DNA from: Thiocystis minor
GTDB lineage: Bacteria > Pseudomonadota > Gammaproteobacteria > Chromatiales > Chromatiaceae
DNA length: 64,000 nt
Assembly (NCBI RefSeq): GCF_016653465.1
Contig: NZ_NHSQ01000074.1
Location: 1 to 64,000, forward strand
Direction: 5' to 3'
Position numbers and translations under genes: made by a program. This document shows, piece by piece, positions 28,323-38,323 of the stretch. The notes under the pieces are model-generated. The model made no database searches. It saw nothing but the letters and a program-made list of their open reading frames with translations, and was not told the origin of the DNA. The number at the start of each line of letters is the position of its first letter. Position 1 is the first letter of the stretch.

Positions 28323-29051
28323 ATGAACGAAGGACGACTCTTTGGCCTGGGCGTCGGTCCGGGCGATCCGGAACTCATCACCCTCAAGGCGCTGCGCTAT
28401 CTGCGCGCGGCGCCGGTGGTCGCCTACTATGTCGGCAAGGACAAGCGCGGCAACGCCCTGACCAGCGCCCGGCCGCATTTGCGCCCGGACCAGATCCTGC
28501 TGCCGCTCGTCTATCCGGTCACGGGCAAAAAGCCCGCGCCGCCCTACGATTACGAGGGCGCGATGCGCGCCTTCTACGACGAGGCCGCCGAGCAGGTCGC
28601 GTCCCATCTGAAGGCTGGACGCGACGTGGCCGCGCTCTGTGAGGGCGATCCCTTCTTCTACGGCTCCTTCATGTATCTGCACGACCGTCTGGCGGAGCGC
28701 TTCGCGACCGAGGTGGTGCCGGGCGTCTGCTCGGTGGTCGCCAGCGCCTCGGTGTTGCGCACGCCGCTGGTCTATCGCGACCAGCGTCTCCAGGTGCTCT
28801 CCGGGACACTGCCCGAGGAACGGCTGACCGAGCTGCTGTCCGGGGTCGAGGCCGCGGCCATCATGAAGCTGGGCAGCAATTTCGAGAAGGTTCGGCGGGT
28901 CATCGTCAAGCTCGGGCTGCAGGCGCGGGCGCGCTACGTCGAGCGCGCGACCATGGACGGCGAGCGCATCCGCCCGCTGGCCGAAATCGCGCCCGAGAGC
29001 GTGCCCTATTTCTCGATGATCCTCATCCCCGGCGAACGGTGGCGGGGCTGA
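28323..29051 (+). CDS. cbiL: Precorrin-2 C20-methyltransferase
   Basis: 242 residues from ATG 28323. Opens with [17 protein letters not shown], the SAM-binding entry motif of tetrapyrrole methylases of the CobI/CbiL type. [16 protein letters not shown] near residue 102 and [13 protein letters not shown] near 126 complete the family pattern. It adds the C20 methyl to (cobalt-)precorrin-2. The start is 5 bp after the cbiC stop, and its TGA overlaps the next ATG, showing one operon. The longer frame back to 28053 is antigenic noise over cbiC and was dropped. The symbol cobI applies if the aerobic route is used. Confidence 0.95.
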   Translation: MNEGRLFGLGVGPGDPELITLKALRYLRAAPVVAYYVGKDKRGNALTSARPHLRPDQILLPLVYPVTGKKPAPPYDYEGAMRAFYDEAAEQVASHLKAGRDVAALCEGDPFFYGSFMYLHDRLAERFATEVVPGVCSVVASASVLRTPLVYRDQRLQVLSGTLPEERLTELLSGVEAAAIMKLGSNFEKVRRVIVKLGLQARARYVERATMDGERIRPLAEIAPESVPYFSMILIPGERWRG

Positions 29052-30226
29052 TGGCGGTGCAACCCTTTCAGTCCGCGCGACTGCTCGCGGAGGCGTCCGG
29101 GCGGGCAGTGGCCGAGCGTCTCCAGTCGCGCGTCCAGGGCCTGACGCTGAACGCGAGCGATCCGGACGAGACCGCGGACGGACTCGCGCGGCGGCTGCAT
29201 GACACCTGCCGGGAGCGGCAGCCCTGTGTCTTCGTCGGCTCGCTGGAATGGCTCGTCCTTGCTCTCGCCCCGGCGCTGGTCGGGATGGACCGCGACCAGC
29301 TCGCGCCGGTCGTCGCGGTCACGCCCGACGGCGCGGCGGCAATCCCCCTGCTTGGGCTTGGCCGGGGCGCCGAGGCGCTGGCGCGGTCCGTCGCGGACGC
29401 GCTGGGCGTGCTCCCGGTCGGACTGGCAACCGAGGGGCTGGGCACAGCCGTTCCGGCGCCCCGGTCGGGTCGGCTGGCGGTGATCGGGATGGGTCCGGGC
29501 GCGGCCGATCTGATGGCGCCCGCCGTCCGGGAGGAACTGGATCGCGCCCAGGACATCGTGGGCTATACCACCTATGTCCGGATGGCCGGCCCCTTCCGAC
29601 CCGACCAGCGTCTCCTCGATTCGGACAACCGCCGCGAGATGGATCGCGCCCGGCTCGCCTTCGAGCTGGCCGCGCAGGGGCGGCATGTCGTGGTCGTCTC
29701 CTCCGGCGATCCGGGCGTCTTCGCGATGGCCGCCGCCGTGGTGGAGGCGCTCGACCAATCCGACGACCCGGCCTGGCGGGAGGTCGATCTGGCGATCCTG
29801 CCCGGCATCTCGGCCGCCCAGGCCGTCGCCGCCAGGGCCGGCGCGCCGCTCGGCCACGACTTCTGCATGCTGTCGCTTTCCGACAATCTCAAACCCTGGT
29901 CCCAGATCGAGCGCAGGCTGGAACACGCCGCGCTCGCCGATCTCGTCATCGCACTCTACAACCCCAGTTCCAAGGCGCGACCCTGGCAGTTGACGCAGGC
30001 GCTCGATCTTCTACGGCGTCACCGCGCCCCCTCAACGCCGGTCGTGCTCGGCCGTGATGTCGGGCGTCCGGACGAGTGCGTTACCGTGACCACGCTGGGC
30101 GAGGTCCAGCCCGATCAGGTGGACATGCGCACCCTCGTGATCCTGGGCTCGTCGCAGACCCGCCAGTTCCCGCGCCGCGATGGCGGTGCCTGGGTCTATA
30201 CGCCGCGCTGGTATCCGACCCCGTAG
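29051..30226 (+). CDS. cobJ: Precorrin-3B C17-methyltransferase with CbiG-like N-terminus
   Basis: 391 residues from ATG 29051, which overlaps the cbiL stop as TGATG (a GTG at 29039 is possible). Residues about 55-135 look like the CbiG N-terminal region (LAPALVGMDRDQLAPVVAV, then AAIPLLGLGRGAEALARSVADALG). Residues about 143-391 form the CobJ/CbiH methylase: GRLAVIGMGPGAADLM, an SSGDPGVFAMAAAVVEAL loop and the C-terminal PSSKARPWQL block. Such CbiG/CobJ fusions are known, with CbiG performing lactone opening in the anaerobic route. Here the CbiG segment is short, so whether it is active is open. The gene ends within a REP-like unit. Confidence 0.88.
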   Translation: MAVQPFQSARLLAEASGRAVAERLQSRVQGLTLNASDPDETADGLARRLHDTCRERQPCVFVGSLEWLVLALAPALVGMDRDQLAPVVAVTPDGAAAIPLLGLGRGAEALARSVADALGVLPVGLATEGLGTAVPAPRSGRLAVIGMGPGAADLMAPAVREELDRAQDIVGYTTYVRMAGPFRPDQRLLDSDNRREMDRARLAFELAAQGRHVVVVSSGDPGVFAMAAAVVEALDQSDDPAWREVDLAILPGISAAQAVAARAGAPLGHDFCMLSLSDNLKPWSQIERRLEHAALADLVIALYNPSSKARPWQLTQALDLLRRHRAPSTPVVLGRDVGRPDECVTVTTLGEVQPDQVDMRTLVILGSSQTRQFPRRDGGAWVYTPRWYPTP

Positions 30227-30244
30227 GAGCCCGCTTGCGGGCGA
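30223..30244 (+). repeat. REP-like unit, copy 2, overlapping the cobJ stop
   Basis: gtaggagcccgcttgcgggc plus ga; the stem GCCCGC-TT-GCGGGC is perfect. It overlaps the cobJ TAG stop codon. Same unit as 27504-27525 in the opposite orientation, so the cbiC-cbiL-cobJ operon is bracketed by the pair. Confidence 0.8.
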
Positions 30245-30278
30245 TTGGCGGGCGGGTTCGGTCGCTGAATGTTGCTGT

Positions 30279-33200
30279 TTAAAGCGCCTGCCGACAACAG
30301 TCGTCCAGAAATTGCCGCATCTGCTCCATGAGCGACGCATGGATACCCCGCAAAGTCTCTAATCCTGCCGCTTTCTCGATCCGATCACCTTGTGCATGAT
30401 GTTTGAGTAGCTCCTGGGCCGAGTCATGCAACTGCCGATGAATCTCCGCAATGGACTGAAAGCCTGGTCGTGAGCCATAACTTTCCGTGCCCTTGAGCGC
30501 GATCCATTGGCCTAAATGACAAGCGTGAAAATCTAACCGCGACCTGCTCAACCCCTCCGCCCGAAGGTGCTCTTCGAGCGCGCGCATCCAGGCACGGTGC
30601 TCGACAATGGCGAACAACAGAGGAAGCTCCTCGCGGCGCAGCGGCGGCTGACGAGTCCAGAGTCGATCCGGCCGCCAGTCACGCACCCACTGCGGTATCG
30701 ACTCGCCCGACATGGGTCTGGCGATGACATACCCCTGAGCCAGTTCGCAGCCGAGTTGCAGCAGGATCTCGCCTTGCTCCAGACTCTCCACCCCTTCGGC
30801 GAGCGCCTGGTGGTGAAAGGCGGCGGCCAGGCCCAGGACACTCTCGACGATCGCCAGATCTTCCGGATCGTCGAGCATGTCGCGCACGAAACTTTGGTCG
30901 ATCTTGAGCAGACTGACCGCCAGGCGTTTCAGATAGGTCAGCGAGGAATAACCGGTGCCAAAATCGTCCAGGGCACAGAGCACGCCGATCTCCCGGCAGG
31001 CATCGATCACGGTCGAGACACGGGTCAGATCTTCCTGCGCACTCGTCTCCAGCACTTCCAGCTCAAGGTCGTTCGGGACGATGTCCGGATGGGCGAGCAG
31101 GAGGGCTCGCAGACACGCGACAAAGTTTGTCTGCCGCAACTGGCGGGCGCCGATATTGACACTGACGGGGAGATTCAGACCGCCCGCGCGCCAGTCGTCC
31201 ATTTGGGTTAACGCCGTCTCGATGACCCATTCGCCGAGATCGATCGCCAGCGGGTGATCTTCGATCACCGGCAAAAACAGCGCCGGGGCCAACAGGCCAC
31301 GTTCCGGATGTTGCCAACGGACCAGTGCCTCCACACCGATGACCGCGCCAGTCCGCATGTTGACTTTCGGCTGATAATGCAGGATGAATTCGCTGACCGT
31401 CAGGGCGCGACGGATTTGCTCCAGGTTGGCGTGATGACCACGGATACTCTGGTCCTGCTCGGCGTCAAAGAAGCAATAGCGATTTTTGCCGGACAGCTTG
31501 GCCTGATACATGGCCAGGTCGGCCTGGCGCAGCAGTTGATCCGCGTCGACCTCCTCGGACTGCGGATAGAAGGTGACGCCGATGCTGGCCGAGACCTGTA
31601 GGGTAAGACCGTCCACATGCACGGGCTGGGCCGTGGCAATGAGCAAGCGTTTGAGCATCGGCACGCTGCCCGTCTCATCTCCCAGATCGACCAGCACGGC
31701 GACGAATTCGTCGCCACCAAGACGGGCCAGGGTGTCGCCCTCGCGCAGACTCTGCTTCATGCGCCCCGCCACGATCATCAGCAATTGATCGCCAGCTTCG
31801 TGCCCGTGGCTGTCGTTGATGGCCTTGAAACCGTCCAGATCGAGATAGGCCACCGCCAGGCGTTGCGCGCGCCGCTTGGTCTGCGTCATGGCCTGAAGCA
31901 GACGGTAGGAGAGCAGCACGCGGTTGGGCAGCGAGGTCAGCGCATCGTAATGGGCAATATGTTCGAGCTGGCGTTGATGCTCCTTGAGCGCGGTAATGTC
32001 GGAAAACAGGGCGACATAGTGCTGGGGGCTGCCCTGCGTATCGCGCACGGCGCTGATGGTTTGCATCTCGGCGTACACTTCGCCGTTCTTGCGACGATTC
32101 CAGATTTCGCCGCTCCAGTGGCCAACCTCGATCAGGGTGCGCCACATCGACTCGTAGAACTCGCGCCCCTGTTGTCCCGAGGTGAGCAGGCGCGGATTGC
32201 GCCCCAGCACCTCTTCGCGGGCGTAACTGGTGATGCGGGTAAAGGCATCATTGACATCGATGATCGTGCCTTCGGCGGTGGTGATCATGATGCCTTCGCT
32301 GGCGTGGGTGAACACGCTGGCGGCCAATCGCAGGCGGGATTCAGCCTGTTTGCGATCGGTGATATCGACGTTAAAGCCTTGAAAGTGCCTAAATTCTCCG
32401 TTGCGGTCAAAAATCGGGACCGCATGGCACCAAAAATCGCGGTACTCCCCCCCGGTGTTGCGGAGCCGAAAGTAGTTGTCGTGTGTGGCCTTGGCTGCGT
32501 AGGCGGCTTGCCAGACAGCGCCCGCGCTGGCCTGGTCGTCAGGATGGACGAATGGCGCCCACGTCTCTAACGTCAGTTCTTGATCCGTTCTGATGCCGGT
32601 GAAATCGTAGTAAGCCTTGTTGAGGTAACTGTACCGGGTGCCATCAAATGCCCAAATGTGAATACTGGCGTTGTCGAGCACATCGGCAAGCGCCTGACGG
32701 CTTTCTTCCAACGACTGCTCGCGACGCTGGAGCTTTTCGGCCAGATTTCGGGCGATGCGGATGTTGGCGCGCGTGTTGACGAGCGACAGCATCAGGCCAA
32801 ACAGCAGGCCGCTGAGGACCAGTCCGCCGCTCAGGGTGGCCCAGGCCCAGGCATCGCGAATCCCGGATGTTTGCGAGGTTTGATCAAAGACCAGCAGCCA
32901 GCGATGGCCGTTGAAATCGAGATGCCGTACCTGCTGGCGCCGCGCGGGAGAGGCGTGCGCCTGCCCCAATCCCCGGCTGTCGAACAGCAGCGTCTCGGGG
33001 GTCGCCAGGGCACCGTCGTGGATGCGCAGATTGATCGACTGGCCTTCGTGATGCGTCCAATCGCCCAAAACCCCGATCATGAGATCGTTCATCCGGTAGG
33101 GGCTGTACGACCAGCCAAAGATGGCCGCCCGTCGCTGCTCGACGTTTTCCAGGGGCCAGCCGTTGCGATAGACGGGGACATACATGAGGGTTCCCGCCTG

Positions 33201-33779
33201 CACCTCGGCGCCATTCTCCTGCACCAGCACGACCTTGCCGGACAAGGCCGCCTGGCCGGTATCGCGCGCCTGTTCCAGGGCGGCCCGGCGCACCGGCTCG
33301 GATAACATATCGTAGCCGAAGGCGCGCAGATTGCGGTCGCGAAACGGCTCCAGATAAATGATGGCGGTGTAGCTGGCGCGTTCGCCCGGCGGGTGAACGC
33401 GATAGTCGGGAAAGCCTTCCGCGCGGATGCGGGCGACATGGCTGGCGAGCTGATCCGGCGCGATCACTTGCGCAAACCCGATTCCCTGCACACCGGGCAG
33501 GCTGTCCTGCGCCCGCAGGGTTTCGACATAGAGCCGCCACTCTTGACGGTCGACCATCCCCGACGCCGCGAACAGTGCCGCGCCGCCGCGCAGAATCAGC
33601 GCATAGGCGCCCAGACGCTCACGGATCTTCAGGGTCACCTGGTCGCAGTCGAAGGCGAACTGACGGACGGCGTCCGCCTCGATCCCCTGCTTGACTTGAA
33701 CGCTGACAAAGAGCGTCGCCAAGAGCCCGCAAACGAGCGCCACCCAGGCGAACCAAGATTCTTTAGACGTTCTCTGCAT
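30279..33779 (-). CDS. CHASE-PAS-PAS-GGDEF-EAL-CZB c-di-GMP protein
   Basis: 1166 residues. TM1 about 10-28, a periplasmic CHASE domain (about 75-275), TM2 about 307-330, PAS1 about 360-485, PAS2 about 487-605, GGDEF about 615-780 with RLGGDEFVAVL near 688, EAL about 795-1040 with GVEALVRW near 814, and a C-terminal CZB zinc-binding domain about 1055-1150 (EHRAW, CHLGQW, EIHRQLH: three His and one Cys). Both cyclase and phosphodiesterase signatures are complete, so either activity is possible. CZB suggests zinc or hypochlorite-type sensing. Its PAS1 DNA is almost identical to that in the neighbour at 34-38 kb. Confidence 0.92.
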   Translation of the reverse strand: MQRTSKESWFAWVALVCGLLATLFVSVQVKQGIEADAVRQFAFDCDQVTLKIRERLGAYALILRGGAALFAASGMVDRQEWRLYVETLRAQDSLPGVQGIGFAQVIAPDQLASHVARIRAEGFPDYRVHPPGERASYTAIIYLEPFRDRNLRAFGYDMLSEPVRRAALEQARDTGQAALSGKVVLVQENGAEVQAGTLMYVPVYRNGWPLENVEQRRAAIFGWSYSPYRMNDLMIGVLGDWTHHEGQSINLRIHDGALATPETLLFDSRGLGQAHASPARRQQVRHLDFNGHRWLLVFDQTSQTSGIRDAWAWATLSGGLVLSGLLFGLMLSLVNTRANIRIARNLAEKLQRREQSLEESRQALADVLDNASIHIWAFDGTRYSYLNKAYYDFTGIRTDQELTLETWAPFVHPDDQASAGAVWQAAYAAKATHDNYFRLRNTGGEYRDFWCHAVPIFDRNGEFRHFQGFNVDITDRKQAESRLRLAASVFTHASEGIMITTAEGTIIDVNDAFTRITSYAREEVLGRNPRLLTSGQQGREFYESMWRTLIEVGHWSGEIWNRRKNGEVYAEMQTISAVRDTQGSPQHYVALFSDITALKEHQRQLEHIAHYDALTSLPNRVLLSYRLLQAMTQTKRRAQRLAVAYLDLDGFKAINDSHGHEAGDQLLMIVAGRMKQSLREGDTLARLGGDEFVAVLVDLGDETGSVPMLKRLLIATAQPVHVDGLTLQVSASIGVTFYPQSEEVDADQLLRQADLAMYQAKLSGKNRYCFFDAEQDQSIRGHHANLEQIRRALTVSEFILHYQPKVNMRTGAVIGVEALVRWQHPERGLLAPALFLPVIEDHPLAIDLGEWVIETALTQMDDWRAGGLNLPVSVNIGARQLRQTNFVACLRALLLAHPDIVPNDLELEVLETSAQEDLTRVSTVIDACREIGVLCALDDFGTGYSSLTYLKRLAVSLLKIDQSFVRDMLDDPEDLAIVESVLGLAAAFHHQALAEGVESLEQGEILLQLGCELAQGYVIARPMSGESIPQWVRDWRPDRLWTRQPPLRREELPLLFAIVEHRAWMRALEEHLRAEGLSRSRLDFHACHLGQWIALKGTESYGSRPGFQSIAEIHRQLHDSAQELLKHHAQGDRIEKAAGLETLRGIHASLMEQMRQFLDDCCRQAL

Positions 33780-33825
33780 TAGCGGTCCGCTTGCTGTTCT
33801 TCAGGGTGATTTCCGTGCTTCACTG

Positions 33826-33964
33826 CTCAAGTTTCGAGACCGGGGGCCTCCTCGTTGTCGTTGTCGTTGTCGTTGTCGTGATCGTGGTCTCGACATGGCG
33901 AAGAATCGACAACGACAACGACAACAACGACCTGAGACGGTCTTGGGACTTTCGCACAGTTGCA
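33826..33964. repeat. Palindromic (CGTTGT)n dispersed element, copy 2
   Basis: Starts ctcaagtttcgagaccgggg and ends ggactttcgcacagttgca. Inside are a (CGTTGT)n left arm and a (CGACAA)n right arm round a loop gtctcgacatggcgaa. The same boundary and loop sequences are in the copy at 51812-51946. It lies between two related PAS-GGDEF-EAL genes. Confidence 0.92.
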
Positions 33965-34036
33965 CGAGTAGAGCTGGTTTCAAACCCGCCCTTGTCCGGC
34001 GATCACGTTCGATGGTGATCGCTTGTCCTCAGGAAA

Positions 34037-37000
34037 TCACCCCCGTTCCCGCACCCACTCCTTCAGCCCTTCCAACAAGGTGTCCCTCAGGTCATGGAGT
34101 TCTGGCAGTCTGGCCAGCGCCTCCGGATTCCGCCCCCGCGACCGCAGTTCCAGCAACTCATCGACCACCCCATGCACTTGCTGGTGCATGGCATCGATGC
34201 GCTGGAAGTCGGACTCCGCGCCATCGCCCGACACCGCCGCGGCCCGCATCCAGGCCGCGAAACGACATTGGCGCGCATCCAGCAGCGGGGGCGGCGGTAC
34301 GCCATGCTCACGCTTGAGATGGTCTTCGATGGCAGCAATCCAGGCGCGGTGCTCGACGCTGGCATAGAGCAGGGGGCGATGCTCGCGGCGCGCGGCCGGC
34401 AGCTCGGCCCAACGGGCCGGGATCCGCCAGGCGGCCAGCCAGCCGGGCAGTTCATGGGCCGGCATGGGACGCGCGATGCCGAAGCCCTGAGCCAGGTCGC
34501 AGCCGAGTCTCAGCAGCATCTCGCCATGCTCCAGGGTTTCGACCCCCTCGGCGATGACCTGACGATGGAAGGCGTCAGCCAAACTCAGGACGCTCTCGAC
34601 GATGGCCAGATCCTCCGGGTCATTGAGCATGTCGCACACGAAGCTCCGGTCGATCTTGAGTTGGGTGACCGCCAGGCGCTTCAGATAGGTCAGCGAGGAA
34701 TAGCCGGTGCCAAAGTCATCCAGGGCAAAACTCACCCCCAGTTTGCGGCAGGCATCGATCACCTGGGAGGTGCGAACCAGATCCTCCAGTGCGCTGGTTT
34801 CGAGAACCTCCAGCGAGAGAGCGGATGGCGCGACCCCTGCTGGGTGCTCCGCCAGCAGGGCGCGCAAGCGTTCGACGAAATCCGCCTGCTGTAACTGACG
34901 GGCGCCGACATTGACGCTCACCGGAAGATCCAGGCCGAGCGCCCGCCAAGCGTCGATCTGCGCGAGGGCGGTCTTGATGACCCACTCGCCAAGCTCGACC
35001 GCCAGCGGGTGATCCTCGATCGCCGGCAGGAAGAGCGCCGGGGCCAGCAGACCGCATTGCGGGTGCCGCCAGCGGATCAGGGCCTCGGCGCCAATCACCG
35101 TCCCGGTGCGCAGATTGACCTTAGGTTGGTAATAGAGCACGAACTCACGCGCGGCCAGGGCGTGACGAATTTGCTCCAGGTGTTCGTGATGGCCACGGAT
35201 GCGCTGGTCCAGTGCCGTGTCGAAGAGGTAAACGCGATTCTTGCCGGACTGCTTGGCCTGATACATGGCCTGATCGGCCTGACGCAGCAGGAGATCCCCA
35301 TCGACCGCACCCGCCTGCGGATAGAAGGTGACGCCAACGCTGGCCGACACCCACGCGACGAGATCGCCGATCCGCATCGGCTCGGCCACGCTGGCGAGCA
35401 GACGGTCGAGCAGCGGCACGCTGGCGTCGAGGTCGCTGAGATCGATCAGCACGATGACGAATTCGTCGCCGCCCAGACGCGCGAGGGTATCGCCTTCGCG
35501 CAGCATCCCCTGCATCCGCGCCGCCGTGGCGATCAATACCTGGTCGCCCGCCGCGTGTCCGTGACGGTCGTTGATGACCTTAAAGCCGTCCAGATCGAGA
35601 TAGGCCACCGCCATGTGCTGTCCCCGCCGCTGCGTCTGCGCCATCGCCTGATGCAGACGGTCGGCCAGCAGCGCGCGGTTGGGCAGCGCGGTCAGCGCAT
35701 CGTACTGGGCCAGTTGTTCGAGCTGGCGTTCGTGCTCCTTGAGCACGGTGATGTCGGAGAACAGAGAGACAAAGTGCCGGATGTCGCCCTGGGGGTCGCG
35801 CACCGCGTTGATGGTTTGCCACGCGGCGAACAAGTCGCCGTTCTTGCGCCGGTTCCAGAGTTCGCCGCTCCAGTGGCCGTCCTTGCGCAGCGAGCGCCAC
35901 AGCGCCTCGTAGAATTCCTTGCCCTGGCGACCGGAGGTCAAGATGCGCGGATTCTGGCCCAGCACTTCTTCGCGGCGATATCCGGTGATGCGGGTAAAGG
36001 CGTCATTCACGTCGATGATCGTCCCGTCGGCGGCGGTGATCAGGATGCCTTCGCTGGCGTGGGTGAAGACGCTGGCCGCCAGTTGCAGGCGGGATTCAGC
36101 CTGTTTGCGATCCGTAATATCGACGTTAAAGCCTTGAAAGTGAATAAATTGTCCGTTGCTGCGAAAAATCGGGACCGCATGGCACCAAAAATCGCGGTAC
36201 TCACCCCCGGTGTTGCGGAGCCGAAAGTGGTTGTCGTGTTCGGCCTTGGCCGCGAAGGCGGCCTGCCAGACCGCGCCCGTGCTGGCCAGATCGTCGGGAT
36301 GGACGAATTGCGCCCAGGTCTCTAACGTCAGTTCTTGATCCGTTCGGAGGCCGGTGAAATCGTAGTAAGCCTTGTTGAGGTAGCAGTACCGGGCGCCATC
36401 GAATGCCCAAATGTGAATACTGGCGTTGTCGAGCACATCGGCAAGCGCCTGACGGCTTTCTTCCAACGCCTGCTCGCGCCGCTGGAGCGTGTCGGTCAGC
36501 GTTTGGAGCCGGTTCAGTGCATCTTCCCGTGCCGCTTCCAGGATCTTGCGCTCGGTAATGTCCTGGCCAATTGCCAAAAGACCCACGGTGCGTCCGTCGT
36601 TGTCCTTGAGGGTTTTGTCGTACCACTCCACCAGAATCGTTCGGCCGTCTTTTGCGACGATCGGATTCACGCTTCCGCGGGTCTGGCAATCAGCGACGGC
36701 TTGCTGGAAAAGGGACTCGACGGCCGGTCGGTCGTCCGACTTCATAAACGTCTCAAACCAATTCAGCCCCTTGACTTCCTCCAAACCATAGCCGACCAGT
36801 TGCTCCATGTAGGGGTTGAAGTGGACGATGCGTCCCTGGGTGTCCAACACCAGAATGATGGCTTGGGCGGAGTCGATCAGGCTTTCGGTAAAGTTGCGTT
36901 GCTCTTTTAGCGCGTCTTGAGCCCGTCTCCGCTCGGTGATGTCCTCCGCGGCGCAGACCACGTATTCCACCGTGCCGTCCGCGCGCAGTTTGGGCGATTT

Positions 37001-38323
37001 CAGGATGGAGATGAGCCGTCGCTCCCCCGCGACATGCGGCACCCACTCCTCGCTGAGGACCGGTTTGCCCGTGGTGAAGACCGCGACGTTGCCCTGGCGG
37101 CAGACATCGACGACATCCTCGGGGAAGAAGTCGTACATATTCTTGAAGGCCATGTCCTCGACCTGCAGGCCGTTGAAGTCGGCGTGAGCCTTGTTCACCG
37201 CGCCGTAGGTGTGGTCGTCGCTCAGGTACCAGATCTGGGTCTGGATGGAGTTCAGCAGGATGCGATTCTCCTCGTCCGACCGGGCGATGGTCTCCTCCGC
37301 CTGTTTCCGCTCGGTCACATCGTTGGTGAAGCCGTGCCAGAGCACCGCGCCGTCGGCCTCGCGCTCGGGCAGCGCGTTGCCGAACAGCCAGCGCACCGTG
37401 CCATCGGCGAATTGCACCCGATACTCGGCCTGCCAGGGGGTCAGGGCTTGCGCCGAGGTCTGGATGGAGGCGACGACAGCAGCGACATCATCGGGGTGGA
37501 TCAGGGCGAAGACCGGGGAGGCATCCTCGCGGACGTCCTCCGGGCTGACGCGATAGATGTCGCGGATCGCGTCGCTGACATAGGGAAAGCAGGAACGGCC
37601 ATCGGGACACAAGCGATATTGGTAAATCATGCCGGGAATTCGGCTGGCAATCTTCTGGAGCCGATTCAACGCCTCTTCCCGTGCCGCTTCCAATGCCTTG
37701 CGCGCGGTCACGTCGCTCAGGATGACGCGGCCGCCGGGCGCCTTCCCAGGGTGCTTCGCCAGAGCCTGCTCGCGGGTGGCTTCCAGCCGCGCCCAGAAGA
37801 TCGCGCCGTCCGGTTTCACCATCCGCAGCTCGCAGGCCAGCGGCTCGCCGACGGGCTCCGGCATGTCCCGCTGGGGTGTCGCCGCGATCTCGAAGAGCTG
37901 CTTGCGGTAAAAATAGTAGTGGTTCTGATCGTCCTTGAGGACGAACCGGGAGAGCGGCTGTTTGATCAGCACGCTTTTGGGCACGCCCAGCAGGAGCGCG
38001 GCGGTCAGGTTGGCCTCCAGGATCAGCCCCGTCTCGGAGAGCGTGCAATAGCCCACCGGCGCCAGATCGTAGAGGTCAAAATAGCGCGCCCGCGCGGCGT
38101 CGATCTCCGCCTGCGCCCGGCGCAGTTCCTCGTTCTGCATCGTCAGCTCGATCTGATGCACCCGCAATTCATGGAGCCGTTTGCAGAGGTCATCGGGCGT
38201 CAGGGTCGCGAGGTCTTCCGGCGACGGCACCGCACTAGCCCGGAGCATCGCCTCAGCCCGCTGGCGCAGTGCCCGCGCCGCGTCCGCCACGGGAGGATCG
38301 GGCGGGTTAACCTTGCGAGTCAA
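34037..38323 (-). CDS. Cytoplasmic six-PAS-GGDEF-EAL-CZB protein
   Basis: 1428 residues without a membrane segment. Six PAS/PAC units (about 80-210, 225-345, 350-470, 480-600, 625-745, 750-875), then GGDEF (about 885-1045, RLGGDEFVIVL near 953), EAL (about 1055-1300, GAEALIRW near 1077) and a CZB domain (about 1320-1410). The start overlaps the CheB-CheR-PAS stop by 17 bp, so it is downstream in the same transcript. Residues 610-1410 are a paralog of the protein at 30-34 kb. Signature residues of both c-di-GMP domains are intact. Probable role: integrates several cytoplasmic signals into c-di-GMP level. Confidence 0.92.
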   Translation of the reverse strand: MTRKVNPPDPPVADAARALRQRAEAMLRASAVPSPEDLATLTPDDLCKRLHELRVHQIELTMQNEELRRAQAEIDAARARYFDLYDLAPVGYCTLSETGLILEANLTAALLLGVPKSVLIKQPLSRFVLKDDQNHYYFYRKQLFEIAATPQRDMPEPVGEPLACELRMVKPDGAIFWARLEATREQALAKHPGKAPGGRVILSDVTARKALEAAREEALNRLQKIASRIPGMIYQYRLCPDGRSCFPYVSDAIRDIYRVSPEDVREDASPVFALIHPDDVAAVVASIQTSAQALTPWQAEYRVQFADGTVRWLFGNALPEREADGAVLWHGFTNDVTERKQAEETIARSDEENRILLNSIQTQIWYLSDDHTYGAVNKAHADFNGLQVEDMAFKNMYDFFPEDVVDVCRQGNVAVFTTGKPVLSEEWVPHVAGERRLISILKSPKLRADGTVEYVVCAAEDITERRRAQDALKEQRNFTESLIDSAQAIILVLDTQGRIVHFNPYMEQLVGYGLEEVKGLNWFETFMKSDDRPAVESLFQQAVADCQTRGSVNPIVAKDGRTILVEWYDKTLKDNDGRTVGLLAIGQDITERKILEAAREDALNRLQTLTDTLQRREQALEESRQALADVLDNASIHIWAFDGARYCYLNKAYYDFTGLRTDQELTLETWAQFVHPDDLASTGAVWQAAFAAKAEHDNHFRLRNTGGEYRDFWCHAVPIFRSNGQFIHFQGFNVDITDRKQAESRLQLAASVFTHASEGILITAADGTIIDVNDAFTRITGYRREEVLGQNPRILTSGRQGKEFYEALWRSLRKDGHWSGELWNRRKNGDLFAAWQTINAVRDPQGDIRHFVSLFSDITVLKEHERQLEQLAQYDALTALPNRALLADRLHQAMAQTQRRGQHMAVAYLDLDGFKVINDRHGHAAGDQVLIATAARMQGMLREGDTLARLGGDEFVIVLIDLSDLDASVPLLDRLLASVAEPMRIGDLVAWVSASVGVTFYPQAGAVDGDLLLRQADQAMYQAKQSGKNRVYLFDTALDQRIRGHHEHLEQIRHALAAREFVLYYQPKVNLRTGTVIGAEALIRWRHPQCGLLAPALFLPAIEDHPLAVELGEWVIKTALAQIDAWRALGLDLPVSVNVGARQLQQADFVERLRALLAEHPAGVAPSALSLEVLETSALEDLVRTSQVIDACRKLGVSFALDDFGTGYSSLTYLKRLAVTQLKIDRSFVCDMLNDPEDLAIVESVLSLADAFHRQVIAEGVETLEHGEMLLRLGCDLAQGFGIARPMPAHELPGWLAAWRIPARWAELPAARREHRPLLYASVEHRAWIAAIEDHLKREHGVPPPPLLDARQCRFAAWMRAAAVSGDGAESDFQRIDAMHQQVHGVVDELLELRSRGRNPEALARLPELHDLRDTLLEGLKEWVRERG

